Notes under the pieces: generated by a model
What the model saw: the letters and a program-made list of their open reading frames with translations, nothing else
What the model was told of the DNA's origin: nothing
The model's database searches: none
From: Leuctra nigra
Taxonomy: Eukaryota; Arthropoda; Insecta; Plecoptera; Leuctridae
NCBI GenBank assembly: GCA_934045905.1
Contig: OW203762.1
Coordinates: 14,974,345 to 15,038,344 of the forward strand
Direction of reading: 5' to 3'
DNA length: 64,000 nucleotides
Made by a program: the position numbers and the translations under genes
In this document: positions 1 to 11,357 of the stretch, piece after piece
How the letters are laid out: every line of letters begins with the position of its first letter
Numbering within the stretch: the first letter of the stretch is position 1

Positions 1-570
1 CATTATTTTGAGTTCTCGTATTTTTTTTAAAGAGAGCACATTTTCTTTAGTATGTGCATGGAACCATTTTTATCTAGCTAGTGTGGCCTATTGTATACAC
101 ATCGAAACATTTAGGGCTCCACCCCCCACCCCCCAAAGGGTTAATTTCGTGATCCATCGATTTTTAAGTTCAAAGTCCATAATATGAACCTACATAAGCA
201 ACTGCAACCTTGAAACACGAATTCCCTGAAAATGGCGGCCATTTTAGAGCTTACTCGCCGACATCTTTAATTTCTTGAATAAATACAACTTTGGTTAGAC
301 TTAGAATTTTTATTTTTTTATCGTACGTTCCTGACACATCGTTTATTATACAAGAACAATTAATTTCCAAAAGTTTTATAATTTCACTGAAATACACACT
401 TTTTGGCACTTTGGACAGCCCTGGGGCCCAAAATGGCCGCCCGATTTTTTGAGGATATCAAAATTATGAAAGAGCGGAAAATTTCCTATAAGACTGCCAA
501 AGGAAAAATTAGTATCACATTTTGCACTATTTTGCCAAATGTATGTGCTAACAGCCCTCACTATTAATCT
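1..570. other. unassigned non-coding sequence
   Basis: No coding exon or recognisable element boundary is seen. There is a near-palindromic AAAATGGCGGCCATTTT at 229-245 and a related CCAAAATGGCCGCC near 427. Such YY1-like strings recur in the repeat family that begins just downstream, so this may be an eroded edge of that repeat. Confidence 0.3.
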
Positions 571-836
571 ATGAAAAAAAAATATCGCTCATTCTTATGG
601 ATCTCTTGAATAATATCTAGTTGTGTTTTTCTACCAATTGTACTCTTAATTGTGCACCACATGTGCACTTTTGGCGTCTGAGGTGCCTTTTTATAAAACC
701 AACCGGAAGCCGCCATTTTGAAACCGGAAGTGACGTCATATCTCGAAACCGGCTAAACCGATTGGAACAAATCTTTCGCTTTTCTTCATGGAATATCACT
801 TAAAGCATATTTTAGTACCAAACGCAACTTTTCTTA
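571..836 (-). repeat. fragment of CRE/ETS-motif repeat family, split by an insertion
   Basis: This segment matches 59013-59090 (571-655) and 57639-57800 (658-800) nearly base for base. It holds a GCCGCCATTTTG string (709-720) followed by AAACCGGAAGTGACGTCA (721-738), which is the reverse complement of the motif repeated at 9471-10062. The repeat stops at the TTA target site of the Harbinger-like element at 837, and the sequence after that element (2938 on) resumes similarly to 58075 on. Confidence 0.6.
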
Positions 837-1231
837 GGCCGGGTAGGACCAACTCTGGATTAAGTTAACTCTCGATGATTAGTGGAAATTAGAGAGCCTA
901 GATGGGTAAGAGAGTGGCCAATGGGGTGATAATGTTTTCAGCCGCGGCGGCCATTAGTTTTCAACAGCTGATCCAGTTATGCATGGCAGGCATAGGGAAT
1001 TGCTTGTGTTTTCACTGTTTATGTATCATTCTTGTGTCCCTGTGCATTGTTTTCGGTATATTAATGCATTTATATACTATTAACATCAATTAACGTATTA
1101 ATTATATTTGTTTGGTATTGTTTGGATTTAAAAACTTGATAAAACTGTGATTACGTCAAACATAACCTTACAATTTTGACCCAAGTGCATACAATATACG
1201 CCAAATATGAGTTGTGCAAAACTTTGCAAAG

Positions 1232-2113
1232 GAGATTAGCTAATGATATAATGATTTGGGTGATGCTGGGGTGATTAGCTGATGATATGACGATTTGGAT
1301 GATGCAGGGGTGATTAGCTGATGATATGATGATTTGGATGATGCGGTAGTGATTAGCTGATAATATGACGATTTGGATTATGCAGGGGTGATTAGCTGAT
1401 GATATGATGATTTTGATGATGCAAGGGTGATTAGCTGATGATATGACGATTTGGATTATGCTGGGGTGATTAGCTGATGATATGATGATTTGGATGATGC
1501 GGTAGTGATTAGCTGATGATATGACGATTTGGATTATGCAGGGGTGATTAGCTGATGATATGATGATTTGGGTGATGCGGGGGTGATTAGCTGATGATAT
1601 GATGATTTGGGTGATGCGAGGGTGATTAGCTGATGATATGATGATTTTGATGATGCAAGGGTGATTAGCTGATGATATGACGATTTGGATGATGTAGGGG
1701 TGATTAGCTGATGATATGATGATTTTGATGATGCAAGGGTGATTAGCGGATGATATGATGATTTGGATGATGCTGGGGTGATTAGTTGATTATATGACGA
1801 TTTGGATGATGCAAGGGTGATTAGCTGATGATATGATGATTTGGGTGATGCGGGGGTGATTAGCTGATGATATGATGATTTGGGTGATGCGAGGGTGATT
1901 AGCTGATGTTATGATGATATGATGATTTGGATGATGCTGGGGTGATTAGCTGATGATATGACGATTTGGATGATGCGGGGATGATTAGCTGATGATATGA
2001 TGATTTTGATGATGCAAGGGTGATTCGCTGATGATATGATGATTTTGGTGATGAAGGGGTGATTAGCTGATGAAATGATGATTTGGGTGATGCAGGGGGT
2101 GATTAGCTGATGG
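1232..2113. repeat. 39-bp minisatellite, about 23 copies
   Basis: Unit of 39 bp, recognisable by GTGATTAGCTGATGATATGA, followed by CGATTTGGATGATGCAG with variants (GATTTTGATGATGCAAG, GATTTGGGTGATGCGGG). Consecutive GTGATTAG starts at 1271 and 1310 set the period. Several variants alternate, which suggests a higher-order order of units. It lies wholly inside the Harbinger-like element. The short reading frame across it on the minus strand is a by-product of the repeat. Confidence 0.9.
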
Positions 2114-2507
2114 TTGAAAATCAATAATAATTTTGTAATTCAATTGTACCTATTCCTGTTTTTATGTAATAAATGCATTAAATTCCATTCTTCTTAATAC
2201 CCATATTAATTAGATATTTGAGCTAATTAGCAATCCCAGACTCAATAAATTCTTCTTCTAATGTTGTCAACAACATCACATCAATGTGTACTTTCAATTT
2301 GTACAAAATGAATAATATTAATTCACGAAAGAATGAGATATTTATGACAGTAACATACAGGGTTTGCATTCAACCATCACGGTCTTGGAAAAAAAATGGC
2401 GGCGAAAACTCCATTGGCCACTCTCTTACCCATCTAGGCTCTCTAGTGGAAATTAGTGAATCCTATTGGCTGTGGAATTCGCGCCTACTTGTTTGATTGG
2501 TTAAGAC

Positions 2508-2886
2508 GGCTGGGTAGTGAGTTTGACCTTGAAGAGTTTTTTAATCGATTTTTATCAATATCTTTTTCCAGTGTAATTGTTAACAAAATAGGGCTATGGA
2601 CGTGAATTCAGAACAGTTCAATGAAAATAATTTCATAATTTGGAAAAAGTTATTAGATTCATTTTGTCCAACAGGTGTTTAGAACCCGAAAATTTAGTAA
2701 TTTTCGGGTTCTAAACACCTGTTGGACACAATAAAATTAATAGCTTATTCCAAACTATTATATTATTTTAATTGAACTGTTCTGAATTCACGTCCATAGC
2801 CCTATTTTGTTAACAATTACACTGGAAAAAGATATTGATAAAAATCGATTTAAAAACTCGTCAAGGCCACGCTCACTACCAAGCCC
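2508..2886. repeat. long hairpin (foldback) inside the Harbinger-like element
   Basis: Two arms of about 180 bp are near-perfect reverse complements, meeting around 2693-2700. The outer stem includes TTAACAATTACACTGGAAAA on one side and its complement on the other. One arm recurs alone at 39171-39360, so this is an element family of its own or a mobile sub-module. Confidence 0.8.
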
Positions 2887-2937
2887 TCTTAACTCTCAAG
2901 AGTTAACTTAATCCAGAGTTGGTCCTACCCGGCCTTA

Positions 2938-3121
2938 GTGAACCACGAATACTCTTTTTTATTTTGTCTTTTTATTCTAACTCTTCTCTTGGGAAACGCT
3001 TCATCAAAATACTGATTAAAAATCCTCGTGAACTCATTAAACATATTATTGACACCTTCTTCGACATAAATGCTGTCCCAGGTGGCACCACTCATCAACA
3101 AGTAAAGTATTTACTTGTTCA
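2938..3121. other. intervening non-coding sequence
   Basis: Follows the Harbinger-like element. No convincing exon. A short frame here has no homology I recognise. The string ATCAACAAGTAAAGT at 3096-3110 also occurs near 16866, so part of it is repeat. Confidence 0.3.
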
Positions 3122-3439
3122 TCACTGAATGATCTTTTGTATACACATTCCTGATTGCTCTGTCGATGCACATGCCTTTACTTTCAACAGCTGAACACAA
3201 TGGTCAGACAAACCAGCATCAAGTGACACGGCAGTAGTATTTGACACATTAGTGAAAAGTTTATCTATACATGTTTCAGATCTCATGGAAATTCTCGTAT
3301 AATCATGTACTCGCTTAATTAATCCATATGATGAAAATAAATCTACAATGGTTTTGAGTTTAATGTTTTCTGAACACATTTTTTTAGAAGAAAATGATGT
3401 ATACCATGTACCTACGTCTGCAAATAAAACGATTATCAT
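3122..3439 (-). pseudogene. endonuclease C-terminal fragment of a non-LTR retrotransposon
   Basis: A 105-codon frame on the minus strand ends in the typical end of an AP-like endonuclease domain: TCIDKLFTN, then about 15 residues later LSDHCVQLL. The TCID and SDH motifs are the last two conserved blocks of the EN domain in Jockey/CR1/I-type elements; the His of SDH is catalytic. The N-terminal part of the domain and all of the reverse transcriptase are missing, so this is a decayed fragment. It is not contiguous with the 5.5 kb RT, which is on the other strand. Confidence 0.65.
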
Positions 3440-3737
3440 TGTGACAGTTATAAATTATAACAATCTTCTGTGTTCAGTCTTAGTTTGGGATTAATATTGG
3501 TCATAATATTTATATTCAGGTTTATACTTGATGCACCCGTAGTTGCTACGCAGCGTAAGAGATCGCACCGATGCAAGGTGACCACTTATCTGGGCTTTCC
3601 ACTTTTAATCCGTTTGACAGATGAAAAAGAGTAATAACGCTGGTGGAGAACCTGTCCGTGAACCACGTGCTCGTTATCAACGCTATTGTAAACATTACAA
3701 TTACCCTCGCACTTACCCAAGAGTTTTTATTTTACAG

Positions 3738-3800
3738 GTGGTGGGGGAGGCAGAGGGGGAGGAGGATATTCTTCTTTGCGTCGTAAACTATAATGAATAT
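3738..3800 (+). pseudogene. decayed paralogue (copy 1): exon equivalent to 59406-59465
   Basis: A 21-codon block (VVGEAEGEEDILLCVVNYNEY has the same layout as ADEEAEEVEIPSRNINYIEW in copy 2) lies between a TTTTACAG acceptor and a GTAAGT donor. The upstream sequence (CAACGCTATTGTAAACATTA near 3678) also matches copy 2 near 59359. Phase is 0 at both ends, as in copy 2. The next block of homology (4600-4660) is preceded by a hAT-like insertion and has lost a GT found in copy 2. No counterpart of the two 5' coding exons of copy 2 was found, so copy 1 is probably a pseudogene or a partial duplicate. Confidence 0.5.
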
Positions 3801-3842
3801 GTAAGTTTAAATATTCTTGACCTAATAGGTTATGTGTAGGTA

Positions 3843-4596
3843 TAGGGATGGAGAAAATATCGATATATCGATATATATCGATATCAAAAAAATATCGAAA
3901 TATCGATACCTGAATATATTGAATATCGATATATTGAAATATCGAAATATCGATATATCGATATATTGAAATATTGAAATATCAATATATTGAAATATCG
4001 AAATATTGAAATATCGAAATATCGATGTATTGAAATATTGAAATATCGATATATTTAAATATCGATATATTGAAGCCTTACCGCATGATACAATTATGTT
4101 CTTAATTGAAGTTTATACCTACTATGGCAAAATAATTCATATTTGCAGTTCAGCGTTTACAAGATGTATGGACAATTTCTCAGATTATTCACATTTTCTT
4201 TCTTATCTGGCCGGAGAACCTATATTTTGGAACTGCTGTGTTATTTCTTTTTACATTTTCTTTTGAAATTCCTAGCAGTTTTAGGAGCAATTTAATACAT
4301 TCATACGATATATCAATATTTCCATACCTATACATCTAAATATAATTTCCATATCAATATTTCGATATTTCGATATTTCAATATATCGATATATCGATAC
4401 TTCGATATTTCAATATATCGATATTTCGATATTTCGATATTTCAATATTTCAATATATCGATATTTCGATATTTCAATATTTCAATATATCGATATATCG
4501 AAGTATCGATATATCGATACTTCGATATATCGATACATATCGATATATAAATGATATCGATAGTCGATATCAAAATCCAAGTTCGCTCCATCCCTA
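3843..4596. mobile_element. palindromic hAT-like MITE with (ATATCG)-type arms
   Basis: The element begins TAGGGATGGAG and ends CTCCATCCCTA. It is flanked by a perfect 8-bp duplication, TGTAGGTA (3835-3842 and 4597-4604), the size expected for hAT. Both arms (3858-4075 and 4340-4575) are degenerate arrays of ATATCGAT/ATATTGAA units in inverted orientation around a 260-bp unique centre. There is no transposase. It sits in what was an intron of paralogue copy 1. Confidence 0.85.
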
Positions 4597-4604
4597 TGTA
4601 GGTA

Positions 4605-5287
4605 GGTAATACTTATTTGAATATCCTAATGAAATCTTGCAGACCGTAAAACTGGCCAAAAGCTGAAAAAATAATTAGTAGTGTACTTATCAAGATTGTA
4701 CAAAAACAAACACTTGTAAAAAGACTGCCAAGCACCTTACCATACATAAAAAGGATTGAGATCTAAAATAAGGGTCAAGCAATAATATATTGTTTAAACG
4801 TTTTCGCACTTTAAATTCCTGAAATCATATCGCCCAGTTACTGCCGCCAAACACAACACTCTAAACCTGACGTTGTGGCAAATTTCAAGAAAAAAATCTA
4901 TGTGAACCATCGCTGTTAAACATTAAATACCTACAAATAAAAATTCTTCAAAATTTAAAAATTAAATAAAACTTATTTTTTAAACAAAATAATTGGATAA
5001 ATTAATTTTAAAACACAACTTAAAAAGATTATTTTAATAAAAAAACAACAACAAAATAAAAATAACGCTGGGCGCATTGATGTGTCAAGAAGAAGGCAAC
5101 ATAAGAATAAGGTGAACAACGAGTCGACAAAAGAAAGGAGATGACTACAAAGCTATACAGAAAGACAGAAAGTAGGAAGAAAATAGAAGATGTTATCATG
5201 GTCAGTAAAAATTTTATGCGCCAATGCTTTTTAATTTTTTTTAAATTTTGTTTTTAAATTAATTTTTTTAGTTGTGTTTTAAATTAA
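4605..5287. other. remnant of paralogue copy 1 and AT-rich sequence
   Basis: 4609-4660 matches 59625-59681 of copy 2, including TTGCAGACCGTAAAAC. The GT that follows in copy 2 is CT here. The rest is AT-rich with no recognised gene. Confidence 0.4.
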
Positions 5288-5326
5288 CTAGGAAAACGCT
5301 CAGTATAACGCGTTGATAAGCGAGCC
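5288..5326 (-). mobile_element. Helitron-like 3' terminus
   Basis: Read on the minus strand the end is a hairpin around AACGCGTT flanked by CGCT and AGCG arms, then TTTTC and CTAG followed by T. A hairpin a few bases from a CTRR end inserted before T is the Helitron 3' signature. The same terminus occurs at 11740, 29092, 29699, 30170, 30673 and 54380. The rest of this copy was not delimited. Confidence 0.6.
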
Positions 5327-5410
5327 TTCGTACTGCATGCGATTTAATATGTGTGTCAAATATGTTCATCTACAGACATTGAGTACCCTTTTGCAGATTA
5401 TCTTACTCAA

Positions 5411-5459
5411 GGTCCACTAAATCTAAACTAAAAGATTTAACTAAAAGATTTAGTGGACC
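5411..5459. repeat. short palindrome with GGTCCACTAAATCT ends
   Basis: GGTCCACTAAATCT (5411-5424) and its exact complement (5446-5459) enclose 21 bp. The same ends occur around a longer insert at 17711-17793, so this is a mini inverted-repeat family. Confidence 0.6.
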
Positions 5460-5491
5460 TTTGATCTTACTTGCACTCGCCAAAGAAGCAT

Positions 5492-7855
5492 GTGATAAGA
5501 ATTGAATGTCTTGATTGTATTTTGACGGAAGTATTTTCAACGGAAGTAATTGAAAATTGCCTTTAGGATCACCGTGCTCAGATTATGTACTTGAAAATGC
5601 AAGGAAAAACACAAACTCCTAAAAAAACTATTGAAATAAGAAAACAGAGCGTGGAAAACATAAAAGCATTACTGGAAGACCTAGACCAAACATCTTGGTA
5701 TGAAGTCTACAGTAAAAAGGACCCAAATGAAAAATATGATAACTTCATTGAGATCTTATCAAAGTCATATGACAGGTGTTTTCCAATTACGAAAATTAAA
5801 ATTAACAATAACTTCATTAGGCAAACTTGGATCACACCAGGAATCAAAATTGCAGCAAAAAATCAAAAGTGTCTCTATAATCTTCTCTCTTATTTCCGAA
5901 CAGATTTCCTAAAAAAGAAATATAAAGAAACAAAAATTTTTTTTAAAAAAGTAGTCAAAGCAGCAAAGAGACAATGCATAAATAAAAAAATACTTGAAAA
6001 AAAAGGAACTGACAGGACAAAAGCTATTTGGGATGTAGTGAGAAACCACACTAACACACAAAAGGTCAAAGAGATGAAAAATATTACACTGAACCACAAC
6101 AATGAAACCATTACAGACCCTACAATTATAGCTAATGTTTTCAATAAGGACTTCATAATGTGTACTAAAAATTTAACTGAGTCAATTAATACTTCAAAAA
6201 ATAGCTTCCAAAACCACTTATCTAAAGTAAAGCGACCTACAAAATCATTTTTTATTCACGACACGTCAGAGCTGGAAATAACGAAAATAACAGCAAGGCT
6301 CAAAAACAAAAAATCATATGGAACTGATCTAATACCAACAAACATATTAAAAAAAGTTATACATAAAATATCTAAACCATTAACAGATATCTTCAACACA
6401 TGTATAGATCAAGGAATATTTCCAGACAAATTAAAAGAATCAAAAGTAATACCAATATACAAAAAGGGAGACAAGAAAAATACAAACAACTACAGACCAA
6501 TATCTATACTTCCAGCAATATCAAAAATTTTCGAAAAAATAATACACACAAGACTAACATCCTTCCTAGAATTTGAAAATTTGCTTACAGAAAATCAGAG
6601 TGGTTTTAGGAGAAATAAATCAACTGCTACAACAATAGAGCGCTTTGTTGCTAACACTATCCAGGGCCTAGAAGATAAAGAGCAGACCCTGGGACTATTT
6701 TGCGACCTTTCCAAGGCTTTCGACAGCATCAGTCATTTTATACTTCTAGCGAAACTTGAATTTTATGGCGTTCGGGGAGTAGCACTCCAACTCCTTGAAT
6801 CATATCTAAAAAATAGAGTTCAATATGTAGAAATAACCTCAACCAATGAAAATAACATTGAAAAAAAACTACTCTCTGATCCTCTAAAAATAATCAGAGG
6901 AGTACCGCAAGGAAGTATCCTAGGGCCCCTACTATTTATAATATACATAAACGATTTACCAGACACAGTGCAACTTTCCGAGCTTTACGCAGACGACACA
7001 AATATTACTATAAAAGGAAAAACTAGGGAAAAACTTAAGCAAAACACCGAACACGTGCTTTCACAAGCAACAACATGGTTCAATGACAATTATCTACTTC
7101 TTAACTCAACAAAAACTAATTATATACACTTTCAAGTTAAAAATGATACATTAAATAATAAAAACAATGAACCTCAATTCAAATTGAGCAATTAAAACCA
7201 GAATACTGAAATAGTTGAAGTAAAAGAAACAAAATTCCTAGGCATCACCATTGATGGGAACCTAAATTGGAAAAGTCACTGTAACAAATTATTAAAAAAG
7301 CTCCACTCTTCTTATTTCTCACTCAAAACCATAACATCGCTTACAAATACAACAACTGCAAAACTAGTATACTATTCAAATTTTGAATCCCACATAAGAT
7401 ATGGTATAAGATTCTGGGGAAACTCAACTGATGCAAACAAAATTTTCACCATGCAAAGAAAAGCAATAAGGTTATTGTTTGGTCTTAAATATAAAAATAG
7501 CAACTCCTTCAAAAAACCTGATTGCAAGAAACATTTTATCAAACATAAAATACTTACATTCCCATGCCTCTACATATTGGACTCTCTTTTAGCTCTTAAG
7601 TCAAGAAAAGAAATGACACAAAACAGTGCTGTTCACGATCATGCCACTAGACAGTCTCAAAACATACATATTGAACAATATCACACAAAGTGTACTCAAA
7701 GAAACTCCCAATACAGTAACATAATCCTTTATAACGCACTACCTGTGGAGATGAAGAACATAGAAAAATATCAGCTCTTCAAGCATAAACTAAAACTGCA
7801 CCTTGTAAATAAAGCGTATTACTCAATAGAAGAATTTCTAACTGACGGCTGGTAG
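5492..7855 (+). pseudogene. non-LTR retrotransposon ORF2, 5'-truncated, broken by stops
   Basis: Open from 5585 to 7192, then open again in the same frame to 7855 after a single TAA at 7193. Upstream, in the same frame, is the tail of the endonuclease (CILTEVF, then L-stop-DHRAQI, with TAG at 5564 where Ser of the SDH motif is expected). The reverse transcriptase shows NNYRPISILP, LGLFCDLSKAFD near 6710, GVPQGSILGPLLF near 6901 and LYADDTN near 6985. The C-terminal part after the stop (KFLGITIDGNLNW and LYNALP) is the usual post-RT region. Most of the EN domain and ORF1 are gone. It would need read-through at two stops, so it is dead. Assignment to the Jockey/CR1-like group is by motif only. 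Confidence 0.85.
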
Positions 7856-8151
7856 TAATCTGAATTGTAACTAAATCTAATTCCCAATTTATGCATTAAT
7901 TATTTTAAGTGATAGATATATTTATCAATACTTATCATTATAAACACTACTAACTGCTAAACTAACATTGTTTACTTAACTATGATTGTGTTATAGCCTA
8001 TAACTCATTATTAATTACAATTATCAATTTCATTTAAATTGTCTACTATTAGTATTAAAAATATTTACCTACATTGTATCAATGTAACTTCCAAATACCC
8101 TAAAAAAGTCAATTTTTCATTGTACTTATGGGTCAAGACTTGAGTAAACAT
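7856..8151. other. probable 3' UTR of the non-LTR element
   Basis: AT-rich sequence after the ORF2 stop with no other gene. No clear poly-A or short tandem tail marks the 3' end, so the boundary is unknown. Confidence 0.4.
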
Positions 8152-9284
8152 ATATCCCAGAAAAAACACTCCGTGTAAAAATACCAGCCAAGTCTCTTTA
8201 ACTATAAAAAAAAATAGAAGAAATCTAAAAATTCAGCACTGAAAAGGAGTGATATCAAAAAAGAAGCCAAGTCAACGAATTTTCCAAATTTTAATCGTAC
8301 CATTGAAATAAAAATATCAACCCCCGAGAAATACTTAAAAAAAGGACTTGGCGCATCGTTTTTTTAAAGACACTTTTCTATCCTAAAAGTATAGGAAGAA
8401 CTCTACAAGTATATTTTCCTGAGTATATCACATTCATTATCGACGAATCATACTACGTTTTAATATAACTAGTACTCTTACCTACTGGCAGTTTTGGTAT
8501 TTTGTCAATATTCAGAGGAAATAAACGGATAAACGAATAACGAATAAACGGAAGCGGCCTAGTCTATTCGTTATTGCCACTATTTCTAGGGTCATATTAA
8601 TCAATCATACTTCTCAATATCGTGACTGAGGGAAATAGCGAAAGCGCTCATTACAAGAAGGCCGTCAATGAGATTTGTATAAGTGACTAGTGCACTGAGC
8701 CATGCTGCTCAAATAATTACTGACTAGATTTGTATCTAAAGTAATACGTTATGTAATTTATGAATTTTTTTGGTATAAAATGTTAATTAATAGCAATTAA
8801 TTACACGGCGAGAAGGTTCAAAGTATAATGCTGTAGTAGGTATGTTGATGTACCCACAAAACTATAGGTACCTCCCAATCACAAACACAACTGTTCTGTA
8901 TTTATTGCTTGTAAGACAATGCTATGTTTCTTTGCGTACTTATATTTAAATTTAAAATATTTTACAGAATGTTCAATATTTAATTTGAAAGTTTTGTCCC
9001 AATTTTTCTAGGCATTTCTGAACTACGTAGTATGTGAGTGGCATAAGCTTAAGAATAGAAAAATGTCTTTAAAAAAACGATGCGCCAAGTCCTTTTTTTA
9101 AGTATTTCTCGGGGGTTGATATTTTTATTTCAATGGTACGATTAAAATTTGGAAAATTCGTTGACTTGGCTCCTTTTTTGATATCACTCCTTTTCAGTGC
9201 TGAATTTTTAGATTTCTTCTATTTTTTTTTATAGTTAAAGAGACTTGGCTGGTATTTTTACACGGAGTGTTTTTTCTGGGATAT
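8152..9284. mobile_element. DNA element with about 227-bp terminal inverted repeats
   Basis: Arms 8152-8378 and 9058-9284 are nearly perfect complements. They start ATATCCCAGAAAAAACACTC and carry CCAGCCAAGTCTCTT and AGTGATATC inside. The 680-bp centre has no transposase ORF. Two shorter relatives lie at 56640-57015 and 58184-58603 with the same order of motifs. Superfamily is unknown. Confidence 0.75.
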
Positions 9285-10170
9285 CACTTCTTTTGTTAGT
9301 TTATTCATACAGCTTGTAGCACATGTCCGAGCAGGGACTAATTTCTTTAAAAAAATACGCCTCAACCGATTTGGTTACTATGAAAAGTTGCGTTTGGTAT
9401 AAGATGAAAATGATTATCCAAGAAGAATAGCTTAAGTTTCGTTATAATCGATCCAGCCGTTTTCGATACATGACGTCACTTCCGGTTTTGAAATAGCGGC
9501 CGAATTCCGGTATAGGTAATAAGAAAACAATCTAGTTTTATCTAGTTGATACCTTCATGAACGACCATCTGAATTCCTAATCCCTATATTTCCGTAAAAT
9601 CGGTCATGCCGTTTGTAATATATGACGTCACTTCCGGTTTCATTTAGTGGTTCCTGCCGCCATTTCCGGTACCATTAATTTATTTATTCATTTTTCACAA
9701 TTGATTTTTCAAATAAATAGCAGAATGAATACGCAGGAGCTAGTTCAGTTGCAATCGTTACAGGCGTTTTAGATATATGACGTCACTTCCGGTTTCAGGA
9801 ATGGCGGCCGAGAACACTGCTACCTTGAATATATAAATTGTATTGTCTATGTTACAATGTAAGTTTATTATGTACGTATTTTAAGTATAATTTGTTGAAA
9901 TAAGTTAAATATTGCGTATTTATGACGTCACTTCCGGTTTAGAAAATAAGAAAATAATATTTTTTTTATTGATACTTCATATAGATGACCATCTAAATCG
10001 AATGGCGCTAATTTCGTTCTAATCGGTCCAGACGTTTTTGAGTTATGACGTCACTTCCGGTTTAAAAATGGCGGCACAAAAAATCACAAGAGGCAAGGTA
10101 TCATCAGACGCCAAAAGTGCATATGTGGTAAAAGTTTCAGGTCGATCGGTTTAGCCGTTTAGGCTGTGGC
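9285..10170 (+). repeat. CRE/ETS/YY1-like motif modules, five copies
   Basis: The 18-mer TGACGTCACTTCCGGTTT occurs at 9471, 9623, 9778, 9923 and 10045 without a mismatch, 122-155 bp apart. Each is preceded by a looser CGATCCAGCCGTTTTCGAT-like block. Three copies (9623, 9778, 10045) are followed by a GCCGCCATTT or AATGGCGGC string. These look like CREB/ATF (TGACGTCA), ETS/GABP (CTTCCGG) and YY1 sites. The spacing sequence differs much more than the motif. The module set recurs inverted at 570-836 and 57100-58080. Confidence 0.75.
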
Positions 10171-10560
10171 GCTGTCAACAGGGTTTCCTGATATCATCAG
10201 AATCATCATCTTCAGAATCAGAAAGTGGTGTAATTTCACTGTTTTCTCGGTCCTCTAGCGCGCAAATGGCATAACCTATTGTTCCCAAATTTGGTATATG
10301 TAGTGGGGTGGGCCATAGCTCGAAATTAAGACATTTCACAACAATGTGAGATTTTCCAATTTTAAGATCCAGTAGGCCGAAAATGCCATGTTGTTGCTTA
10401 CAGTAAAAGTGTTTGGTCTGCTCCTCAGTTTATTAGGCATTTACGGTATGTTGAGTGACTGTGAGTGTATAGTACGACTTGGCTGGGTGGAGCGACCGCT
10501 CCACTAGATGTATGTACACCATGTTATGGAAAATAAACTTGAAACTTGAAACATATATTT
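10171..10560. repeat. inverted copy of 57255-57620
   Basis: The segment is the reverse complement of 57255-57620 with scattered changes. It contains the near-palindrome TAGTGGAGCGACCGCTCCAC (10497-10517 region) and GACTTGGCTGGG. No ORF of note. It travels together with the CRE/ETS modules in both places. Confidence 0.6.
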
Positions 10561-10589
10561 CAAATTATGCATAAAAATGTAATTAAAAT

Positions 10590-11300
10590 GTCTCTTACTC
10601 TTGAAGTTCATTACAGATATTTTGTCAAAAAACACTTATAATGTTGGTACCAATGACCATGCAAAATTTGGTAGTGGTCGGTCAAACTATTCCAGTTTTA
10701 TTGGCACACAGAGTTGAGTTTCTTTCATGTTGCAAAGCTATGTACAAACTACAAAAAAGTTTCCGATGAAATCAATAAAGTTCGTTTCTGACGTTTCGTA
10801 GTTCACTGGTCGTTCACTTGAACACTGCCCTGTCAATGGCAAGACTTTCTTCTTTGTATTATTGAAATTGTATAAATTATGTCAAATACACAATTTTTAA
10901 TAGTAGTAAATATTATAAAAATGCAATAAAATTGATTTATTTGTATCTACAGTAGTATTATACACATTTTTTGATTATTATATTGATATTTACATGTTTA
11001 GGTATACGTTCGCTTGACTACGGTAGTACACGGCCGCCATTACGGCTAGCTATTCTAAACGTGAACGAACTTTAGACCGATTTTGCTGGAAATCATTAGC
11101 CTTCTGTATTGGATAGTAATGAATCTGTTGTGAAAAAATTGTCCGGATCCGTTACTTCGTCCAAAATATAATGCGAAAACACAGATAAAACAAACAAACA
11201 AACAAACAAACAAACAAACAAACAAACAAAAACAAACAAACAAAATAGATTTGCGCCAAAGTTTCAAGTGGAGTTGCTCGCTAAGATCGCTTGATTAAAA
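10590..11300 (-). repeat. Helitron-like fragment in an intron of paralogue copy 1
   Basis: Matches 59720-60130 of copy 2 (GGTACCAATGACCATGCAAAA, then TGAGTTTCTTTCAT, AAATCATTAGCCTTCTG, GGAGTTGCTCGCT). A piece in the opposite orientation is at 13880-14060. The GAGCGAGC-type end is shared with the Helitron-like copies at 12534 and 27398. Because both paralogues carry it at the same place, it predates their duplication. Confidence 0.55.
11187..11246. repeat. (AAAC)n microsatellite
   Basis: About 14 AAAC units with one interruption. Confidence 0.9.
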
Positions 11301-11357
11301 CATTTATTTTGTTTTTAAATAATGATCCGTAATGTAACGATCCGTATTGTGTTTCAG

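Larger units (their letters stand above)
837..2934. mobile_element. non-autonomous PIF/Harbinger-like DNA transposon
   Basis: The two ends are a perfect inverted repeat of 36 bp beginning GGCCGGGTAGGACCAACTCT (837-872 and 2899-2934). The flanks are TTA on both sides (834-836 and 2935-2937). A 3-bp TWA duplication with GG-starting TIRs is the PIF/Harbinger signature. No transposase ORF is present. The interior holds a 39-bp minisatellite (1232-2113), an inverted pair near 880-950 and 2390-2460, and a foldback at 2508-2886. Family assignment is inferred from TIR and TSD only. Confidence 0.8.

Noticed and set aside
1232..2113. CRISPR-like regular array
   Set aside because: There are no unique spacers; the whole 39-bp unit repeats. 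The genome is eukaryotic.
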